Origin: Caulobacteraceae bacterium | GTDB taxonomy: Bacteria; Pseudomonadota; Alphaproteobacteria; Caulobacterales; Caulobacteraceae | Direction of reading: 5' to 3' | Assembly (NCBI GenBank): GCA_004144935.1 | Contig: SDZP01000143.1 | Location: forward strand, 1 to 8,318 | Length of the DNA: 8,318 nucleotides | Part shown: in pieces, positions 1 to 4,587 of the stretch | Layout of the letters: every line of letters begins with the position of its first letter | Numbering within the stretch: position 1 is the stretch's first letter | Notes under the pieces: model-generated | Database searches by the model: none | Told to the model about the DNA's origin: nothing | The model's input: the letters and a program-made list of their open reading frames with translations, nothing else | Made by a program: the position numbers and the translations under genes

Positions 1-878
1 CAGTCGAGCGGACTGTGGTCGCGGGGGATGGACTCCAGGGCGTCGGTCAGCTGCTGGACGCCATCGGCGGCGGCCACGGCATCGGCGGTCAGTTCGGCCA
101 GCAACGCCTTGGTCGCGCCGCCCTGGCCGACGATGCGGGCGCTGAGCAGGGGCTCGTAGTCGGGGTCGAGTGCCTTCTCCGCGGTCGCCAGTTCCCGCAG
201 GGCGCAGTCGATCAGGGGCTGGTCCTTTAGGCGGGCGCCGCAGCCGGCCAGGATGTCGGCCAGCACGGCGCGCTGTTCGGCGGCCGCCATGCGCAGGGCG
301 ACGTTTCCCTTGCCGGCGCTGTCCAGGCGGCGCAGCGGGGCCTCGAAGCAGTTGGCGGCCGACAGGGCGTCCTCGATGCCGCCGCCGCGCAGGGCCCGGC
401 GGCCGGCGACGCCGGCGAGGCCGCAGAGGGCCAGCGCGCCCGCCGGGCCGGGATCGGCGGCGACGGGCGTCAGGGTGGCGACCACCGCGGCCTCCAGCCC
501 TTCATCGCCGAACAGCTCAGCCCCGAGCAGGGCGCAGAAGGCCTGTTCGACCCGGGCCCGGGCGACGCCGGCGGGGCGGCGCTGGGCCTCGAATTTCGTG
601 GCCGCGCTCTCGGCGGCGGCGGCGGCCTTGCGCAGGGCGACGGCGTCGCCGGAGCGGCGGGCGACCTCGCGCCAGACCAGGGCCGCGTCCAGCTGGCGGG
701 CGGCCGGGTCGCGAGCGCTGATGCGGCCGGCGGCGACATCGGCGGCCCGGGCTTCGGCCTTCAGCATCCGCAGGTCGAGGAGGTCCATCAGGGCGGCGTC
801 GCCGCCGGTCATGCCGTCGCGCGGGGGACTGGCGGGAGTCTCGAAGGCGCGGCGCAGCTGACGACCGAACTCAAACAT
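1..878 (-). CDS. Unrecognised helical, Ala/Leu-rich protein, 3' end outside window
   Basis: I do not recognise this gene. Reading leftwards from the ATG at 876-878, the frame stays open for 292 codons and leaves the window, so the C-terminus is missing. The protein begins MFEFGRQLRRAFE and is then very rich in Ala, Leu, Arg and Asp/Glu. Repeated helix-like segments include LMDLLDLRMLKAEARAADVA near residues 30-50 and ALALCGLAGVAGRRALRGG near 145-165. This resembles TPR or other alpha-solenoid proteins, but no canonical repeat can be assigned by eye. There is no signal peptide or membrane segment, so a cytoplasmic location is likely. A GGAG ribosome-binding site at 885-888 sits six bases before the ATG and supports the start. 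Codons are strongly GC-ending in this frame, which favours it over the plus-strand open frames that cover it. A CtrA-like site lies about 80-105 bp upstream. Confidence 0.75.
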   Translation of the reverse strand, partial: MFEFGRQLRRAFETPASPPRDGMTGGDAALMDLLDLRMLKAEARAADVAAGRISARDPAARQLDAALVWREVARRSGDAVALRKAAAAAESAATKFEAQRRPAGVARARVEQAFCALLGAELFGDEGLEAAVVATLTPVAADPGPAGALALCGLAGVAGRRALRGGGIEDALSAANCFEAPLRRLDSAGKGNVALRMAAAEQRAVLADILAGCGARLKDQPLIDCALRELATAEKALDPDYEPLLSARIVGQGGATKALLAELTADAVAAADGVQQLTDALESIPRDHSPLD

Positions 879-884
879 GGAGCA

Positions 885-888
885 CTCC
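885..888 (-). promoter_or_regulatory. Ribosome-binding site of the 878 start
   Basis: GGAG on the minus strand, six bases before the ATG at 876-878. It fixes the start of the left-edge gene, whose N-terminal sequence otherwise has no recognisable homologue to anchor it. Confidence 0.55.
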
Positions 889-890
889 GA

Positions 891-933
891 AACCGTCCCG
901 GACCGGAACAGTCCGGCGGAGGGTGGAACGGTT
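891..933 (-). other. Nested inverted repeat in the leader of the left-edge gene
   Basis: Two nested arm pairs are visible just before the ribosome-binding site of the 1-878 gene. The outer pair is AACCGT (891-896) with ACGGTT (928-933); the inner pair is CCGGAC (898-903) with GTCCGG (911-916). An alternative inner hairpin, CCGGA-ACAG-TCCGG (903-916), would compete with the inner pair. In the transcript the structure would end only two bases before GGAG. It could modulate translation or be a chance product of GC-rich sequence; no known riboswitch family is recognised. Confidence 0.3.
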
Positions 934-958
934 CAGAGCAAACCCCGATCCAGGTTTG

Positions 959-983
959 TTTACAACTCGTTAACCATAATTAC
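959..983 (-). promoter_or_regulatory. Candidate CtrA binding site
   Basis: On the plus strand 959-973 reads TTTA-N7-TTAA, one mismatch from the CtrA consensus TTAA-N7-TTAA. The second half continues as TTAACCAT (970-977), the extended half-site common in alphaproteobacterial CtrA motifs, followed by AATTAC (978-983). This AT-rich patch stands out in otherwise GC-rich sequence. It lies about 80-105 bp upstream of the left-edge gene, a reasonable promoter position. A short inverted repeat, CAAACC (939-944) with GGTTTG (953-958), sits immediately on the downstream side. The -10 element could not be resolved. Confidence 0.45.
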
Positions 984-1011
984 TTCGTGAAGGCTCACAG
1001 GTTTCATGCAG

Positions 1012-1079
1012 GTTCGCTTCGGGGCTTCCTTCCCCTGCTGCCGGAGAAGGTGTCGGCGTAGCCGACCGATGAGGGGTCG
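1012..1079 (-). repeat. Intergenic palindromic (REP-like) element, copy 1
   Basis: On the minus strand this reads CGACCCCTCATCGG, then a CTTCTCC...GGGGAAGG palindrome, then a GAAG-GAAC tail. It aligns nearly base for base with the oppositely oriented copy at 1126-1193, including the GAAGGRAGYCCYGARGC stretch beyond the hairpin. Elements of this form (CCCTCATCCG, a small GC stem, CTTCTCCCGCAAGGGGAGAAGG) are frequent between genes in Caulobacter and Rhizobiales genomes. The small inner stem here, TCGGC-GTA-GCCGA at 1052-1064, has diverged from the other copy while keeping its pairing. It is non-coding. Confidence 0.7.
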
Positions 1080-1125
1080 CACCGGCTTGTGGAGTGCGAT
1101 CATGACGCCGCGATTTTAGAGTCTT

Positions 1126-1193
1126 CGACCCCTCATCCGACCCCTTCGGGGCCACCTTCTCCCGCAAGGGGAGAAGGGAGTCCTGAGGCCAAT
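1126..1193 (+). repeat. Intergenic palindromic (REP-like) element, copy 2
   Basis: The element reads CGACCCCTCATCCG, then the small stem CCCC-TTC-GGGG (1141-1151), then the hairpin CTTCTCCCGCAAGGGGAGAAG, then GGAGTCCTGAGGCCAATC. It is the inverted partner of 1012-1079, with 46 bases (1080-1125) between them, so the pair could also fold into one large stem-loop. Its right end touches the TGA stop of the penicillin-binding protein gene (1193-1195). It therefore falls at the 3' end of that transcript, where such elements may stabilise mRNA or attenuate read-through. There is no T-tract typical of an intrinsic terminator. Confidence 0.75.
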
Positions 1194-3472
1194 CAGTACG
1201 GGATTGGCTCACTAGGGGCCGGCGGGGCGCTGGCGCCCGGCGGCGCTTGCCCCGGCGGGGGTTCGACGACCGGATCGGGCTCCCGGGTCAGGATTTCCAG
1301 CTCGCCGGCCGAGCGGCTGAAGTCGCTGCCGAGGCCTTCGTAGAAGCCGTTCCTGGGGTCGGGTTCAGTCTCCGGTTCGATGTCGGGCAGCAGCCAGTCG
1401 AAGTCTTTCGCCGGCAGGCCGGCGTGGGCGGCGACCATGTACTGGCGCCAGATGGTCGAGGGCATGCCGCCGCCGGCCACCCGCTCCATCGGGGTGTCGT
1501 CGTCGTTGCCGACCCAGACGCCGGTGACGATGTCGGGGGTGAAGCCGATGAACCAGGCGTCGCGGTAGTTCTGGCTGGTGCCGGTCTTGCCGGCCGCCGG
1601 GCGGCCGAAGGCGGCGCGCGTGCCGGTGCCGCGCTCGACCACGCCCTTGAGCATCTTCACCATCATCGAGGCGTACTGGATGTCATAGACGGGGGAGCCG
1701 GGTCGCTGGCTGCGGCTGTAGACCGGGGCGCCGTCCTGCGTGACGATGCTCTCGATGATGTAGGGCTGCACGCGCTGTCCGGCCTGCTGGAAGACCTGGA
1801 AGGCGCTGGTCAGCTCCAGCAGGTTGACCTCATAGCTGCCCAGCGACACCGACAGGTCCGGCCGGGCCGGGATGGTGGTGAAGCCGAAGCGGCGGCTGAT
1901 CTCGCCGATGGCCGGGCCGCCGACCTCCTGGCCGACCTTGACCGCCACGGTGTTGATCGATTTGGCCAGCGCCGTCTCGATGGTTACCGGGCCGGAATAG
2001 TTTCCGCCGTAGTTCTCCGGGGCCCAGTCGCCGAACTTGACCGGCCCGTCGACGCGGACGTCCTTGGGCAGCAGGCCCTTTTCCAGGGCGGCCGCGTAGA
2101 CAAAGGGCTTGAAGGTCGAGCCCGGCTGGCGCTTGGCCTGGACGGCGCGGTTGAAGGGGGCGACGTCGAAGTCGGTGCCGCCGACCATGGCCCGGATGGC
2201 GCCGTCGCCGCCCAGCGACAGCAGGGCCGCCTGCCTGGCCTTGGCCCGCTTGCCGTCGGTGCTCAGCACCTTGCGGACGGTGTCGGCGCCGACCTTCTGG
2301 AGCTTGGAGTCGATCGTCAGCTTGACGGTCAGGTCGGGGGCGTTGGCGCCGGCGATCTTCACCGCCTCGTTGGTGGCGTAGTCGAGGATGTAGCCGATGT
2401 CGCCTTCGGCCTGCAGGGCCTTGGCCTGCAGTTTCGGCGGCTCGTCGAGGGCCAGCTGCTCCTGTTCGGCCGTGATCCAGCCCTCCTTGCGCATGCGGTC
2501 GAGGACAAGGTGCGAACGCTGCAGGGCGGCGCCCATGTTCTTGTTCAGGGCCAGGCGCGAGGGGGCCTTGGGCAGGCTGGCCAGCAGGGCGGCCTCGGCG
2601 ATGGTCAGCTCGCGGGCCGGCTTGCCGAAATAGCTCATCGAGGCGCCGTCGATGCCGAAGGTGTTGGCCCCGAAATAGATGCGGTTGAGGTAGAGCTCGA
2701 GGATCTCGTCGCGGCTCAGCACCTTGTAGAGCCGCCGGGCCATGACCGCCTCATGCAGCTTGCGCTTGATGGTCTGTTCGGGGGTCAGGAACAGGCCCTT
2801 GGCCAGCTGCTGGGTGATGGTCGAGCCGCCCTGCACCGTGTGGCCGGCCCGCCAGTTGACGACAGCGGCGCGGCCGATGCCGTAGAGGTCGAGCGCCCCG
2901 TGCTGGTAGAAGCGCCGGTCCTCGGCGGCCAGGAAGGCCTGGGGCACGTGCTCGGGCAGTTGGCTGAGCGTGATGCGCTCGCCGTAGCGGGGGCCCCGGG
3001 TGGCGATCAGTGCGCCCTCGCGGTCAAGGAACTTGATGCCGGGCGCGCGGTTGACGGCGAACAGGGCGGCCCGGTCGGGCAGCGGCGGCACGTCGGTCAG
3101 ATACTTGCGCCAGACATAGACGCCGCCCCCCAGGGCCGCGGCCGCGCCGAGGACGAAGAGCACCAGCAGGGTGATCCACAGCCATTTCAGCTGGGCTACC
3201 CCGGCCTTGAAGCGATCCCAGCCGGAGCCGTCGGCGATCGGCCGTTCCTTGCGCACCCTCTCTTTGCGCACTCTCTCCTTGCGGACCTTGGGCGCCCTTG
3301 CCGGCTCCGGCGGCTTGACCTTTTTGGCCTTTCCCGGCGTCTCCTTGCCGAAGGGCGCGCGGCGAGGCGCAGGCGCGGGTTCAGCCTCAGGCTCCGGGTC
3401 CTCGGCGGCCGGCCTAGAGTCCGAGAACCGGAAGGGTTCGAGTCTCCACCTGTCGTTATCGTCGTCGGACAC
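1193..3472 (-). CDS. pbpC: Bifunctional class A penicillin-binding protein, PbpC-like
   Basis: The 759-residue product is a bitopic inner-membrane peptidoglycan synthase that polymerises lipid II glycan strands and cross-links their peptides. A cytoplasmic tail (1-93) has a conserved-looking first segment, W9-R-L-E-P-F-R-F16, then a Pro/Glu-rich part and a basic linker with three VRKER repeats (63-77). One membrane helix spans about 96-121. The GT51 domain follows, with EDRRFYQHG (catalytic E184), GGSTITQQLAKG (215-226), RKLHEAVMA (237-245) and EILELYLN (256-263). The transpeptidase domain has SxxK at S452-K455, SIN at 505-507 and KTG at 629-631, so both active sites look intact. The C-terminus is a short Pro-rich tail. 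The start is GTG at 3470-3472: an in-frame TAG lies two codons upstream and no Met follows for more than 200 residues. The ribosome-binding site is weak (AGG). In C. crescentus the PbpC cytoplasmic tail binds bactofilin; the symbol rests on tail similarity recalled from memory, while the enzyme class is certain. Confidence 0.93.
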   Translation of the reverse strand: MSDDDNDRWRLEPFRFSDSRPAAEDPEPEAEPAPAPRRAPFGKETPGKAKKVKPPEPARAPKVRKERVRKERVRKERPIADGSGWDRFKAGVAQLKWLWITLLVLFVLGAAAALGGGVYVWRKYLTDVPPLPDRAALFAVNRAPGIKFLDREGALIATRGPRYGERITLSQLPEHVPQAFLAAEDRRFYQHGALDLYGIGRAAVVNWRAGHTVQGGSTITQQLAKGLFLTPEQTIKRKLHEAVMARRLYKVLSRDEILELYLNRIYFGANTFGIDGASMSYFGKPARELTIAEAALLASLPKAPSRLALNKNMGAALQRSHLVLDRMRKEGWITAEQEQLALDEPPKLQAKALQAEGDIGYILDYATNEAVKIAGANAPDLTVKLTIDSKLQKVGADTVRKVLSTDGKRAKARQAALLSLGGDGAIRAMVGGTDFDVAPFNRAVQAKRQPGSTFKPFVYAAALEKGLLPKDVRVDGPVKFGDWAPENYGGNYSGPVTIETALAKSINTVAVKVGQEVGGPAIGEISRRFGFTTIPARPDLSVSLGSYEVNLLELTSAFQVFQQAGQRVQPYIIESIVTQDGAPVYSRSQRPGSPVYDIQYASMMVKMLKGVVERGTGTRAAFGRPAAGKTGTSQNYRDAWFIGFTPDIVTGVWVGNDDDTPMERVAGGGMPSTIWRQYMVAAHAGLPAKDFDWLLPDIEPETEPDPRNGFYEGLGSDFSRSAGELEILTREPDPVVEPPPGQAPPGASAPPAPSEPIPY
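3242..3286 (-). repeat. Three 15-bp tandem units encoding VRKER
   Basis: Three imperfect 15-base units (3242-3256, 3257-3271, 3272-3286) encode VRKER three times at residues 63-77 of the penicillin-binding protein. They form a highly basic cytoplasmic linker before the membrane helix. The units differ mostly at synonymous positions, so the repeat is not a very recent slippage product. Copy number could vary between strains. Confidence 0.85.
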
Positions 3473-3540
3473 GGGCTACCTGAGTTTAGAGCGCATGGGT
3501 CGAGGCCCCATCTGTACCCTTCCGGGGCGTGAATGGTCCA

Positions 3541-4461
3541 TCACGCAAGGATTGTGCCGGGCGCGGCGTCGGCCGTCCGGAGCGCCTGCCGCGCGAATGC
3601 TGCGATGGACAGCACCCTGGCGGCGAAGAAGAAGCGCGCCTGGTGGGCCAGGGCGAGGCTAACGATCCATGGACCCTCACCGACGCGTAGAAGGAAGCCG
3701 GCCTCCTCGGCCGCCGCCTGCACCAGCCGAACCTGCCGCCGGCTGACGTTGGCGGCCTTGGCCAGGGCAGAGACGGAGATCGGCGCCGGCCCGACTGTCG
3801 GGAACACGGCGCCGCCCGCGTCCGCCGAGGCGATCATATGCGCCATGATGGTCATGCCGCCCGTGCGGTCCGAGAACACGGCCAGGGTCGGCCCAGGCAG
3901 TGGCAGAGTGATTCCGCCCAGCGACCCTTCACCCAGCGCGACGGTAAAGGCGTCGAACAGCTCAGGCTCCTCAAACCTGTCCGCGACGACGCCGCAAACC
4001 GGTTCCATCTCCCGGGCCAGCTGCAGCTCCTGGTGAAACCGGCGACGGAAGGTCGCCTTCATCGCCGGCGTCGGCCCGTAACGCTTCTCCCGGCCATCGT
4101 TGCCAGTCGGCAGGGGTTCAATGTAGCCAATCGTCCGCAGATAGAGGATCAGCGCCTGCACGCGGCCAAAGCCGGACAGGCTGGCGGCAGTCATCATCCC
4201 GCCCAGCCGCTGGTAGGTCAGCCCGCCCGGACTTGCCGCCAGGCTGAGGACTGCGCAGGCGGCCAAGAAGCGGCCGACCTGACGAGAGGCGTCGAACAGG
4301 ATCGGGTCGGCCTGTCGGAGCAGCGTCGCGTTGCGATTGGATTCCCGGGCAAGTCGGTCGAAGGCCGGATGGGCCTGCAGCCGATGGACTTCAGCCTCGG
4401 ACATCGCCTCCAGGAAGCTCTTCTGGAAATCCGACAGCTCACCGTACGCCTTCGACCTCAA
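3541..4461 (-). CDS. Putative DNA-binding protein with two winged-helix-like segments
   Basis: I do not recognise this 306-residue protein as a named family. Residues 1-75 are helical, including QVGRFLAACAVLSLAAS. Residues 80-133 read like a winged helix: LTYQRLGGMMTAASLSGFGRV, then LILYLRTIGYIEPLP and a basic wing ending KRYGPTP. The middle (150-220) contains an LGGITLPLPGPTLAVFSDRTGG segment of unknown role. Residues 227-270 form a clearer helix-turn-helix, ISVSALAKAANVSRRQVRLVQAAAEEAGFL, followed by a possible wing. No signal peptide is present, so it is probably a cytoplasmic regulator. It is transcribed divergently from the secreted protease with 126 bp between start codons, which suggests it controls that gene and perhaps itself. 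Its stop lies 68 bp before the penicillin-binding protein gene on the same strand, so read-through is possible. The start is TTG at 4459-4461, with AAGGA eight bases upstream; an in-frame TGA at 4465-4467 excludes longer forms. An internal ATG at 4404 is the alternative. Confidence 0.82.
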   Translation of the reverse strand: MRSKAYGELSDFQKSFLEAMSEAEVHRLQAHPAFDRLARESNRNATLLRQADPILFDASRQVGRFLAACAVLSLAASPGGLTYQRLGGMMTAASLSGFGRVQALILYLRTIGYIEPLPTGNDGREKRYGPTPAMKATFRRRFHQELQLAREMEPVCGVVADRFEEPELFDAFTVALGEGSLGGITLPLPGPTLAVFSDRTGGMTIMAHMIASADAGGAVFPTVGPAPISVSALAKAANVSRRQVRLVQAAAEEAGFLLRVGEGPWIVSLALAHQARFFFAARVLSIAAFARQALRTADAAPGTILA

Positions 4462-4469
4462 CGCTCACA

Positions 4470-4475
4470 TCCTTC
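4470..4475 (-). promoter_or_regulatory. Ribosome-binding site deciding a TTG start
   Basis: GAAGGA on the minus strand lies eight bases before TTG (4459-4461) of the putative regulator. The ATG at 4468-4470 is followed directly by TGA in the same frame, so it cannot start the gene. The next in-frame ATG (4404) has a GGAGG only two bases away, which is too close. TTG is therefore the best-supported start. Confidence 0.55.
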
Positions 4476-4513
4476 GTTCGCCTTGGGTCCCCCAGACCCG
4501 CTACGCGCGAACG
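4475..4513. promoter_or_regulatory. Nested inverted repeat in the divergent promoter region, candidate operator
   Basis: Outer arms are CGTTCGC (4475-4481) and GCGAACG (4507-4513), a perfect 7-bp match. Between them is GGGTC (4485-4489) with GACCC (4495-4499), spaced by five bases. The element lies 14 bp upstream of the regulator's TTG start and 74 bp upstream of the protease ATG. This is a natural place for an autoregulatory operator acting on both genes. It overlaps the regulator's ribosome-binding site by one base, so an mRNA-level effect is also possible. No known operator consensus was recognised. Confidence 0.4.
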
Positions 4514-4530
4514 TCCTCGATTTTTACCAT

Positions 4531-4561
4531 CTGTCGCCGCCATCGGGTCAACGGCTATGTC
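4531..4561 (+). promoter_or_regulatory. Weak candidate promoter of the protease gene
   Basis: GCTATGTC (4554-4561) matches seven of eight positions of the Caulobacter housekeeping -10 consensus GCTANAWC. CTGTCGC (4531-4537) matches five of seven positions of the TTGACGS -35 consensus, but the 16-base spacer is longer than the usual 10-14. The implied transcript start is about 20 bases before the ATG. An alternative or activator-dependent promoter is quite possible. Confidence 0.25.
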
Positions 4562-4587
4562 GCTACCCGAATTGAGGGGGACCTGAC

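Noticed and set aside
170..861. Plus-strand open frames opposite the left-edge gene
   Set aside because: Their translations are Arg/Pro- or Ala/Ser-rich. The minus frame has a ribosome-binding site, GC-ending codons and an unbroken frame to the window edge.
1012..1193. The inverted pair considered as an insertion sequence or MITE ends
   Set aside because: There are only 46 bases between copies and no target-site duplication or transposase was seen. The form matches dispersed intergenic palindromes better.
970..1343. Small open frames on both strands over the intergenic palindromic elements
   Set aside because: They translate the inverted repeat (both contain GEGSPEAN) and have no ribosome-binding site. 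The sequence is explained by the repeat pair.
1247..3532. A 761-codon plus-strand open frame covering the PBP gene
   Set aside because: It is antisense to an intact class A PBP with all catalytic motifs. Its translation is low-complexity Gly/Val/Asp/Leu, typical of the complement of GC-rich coding sequence.
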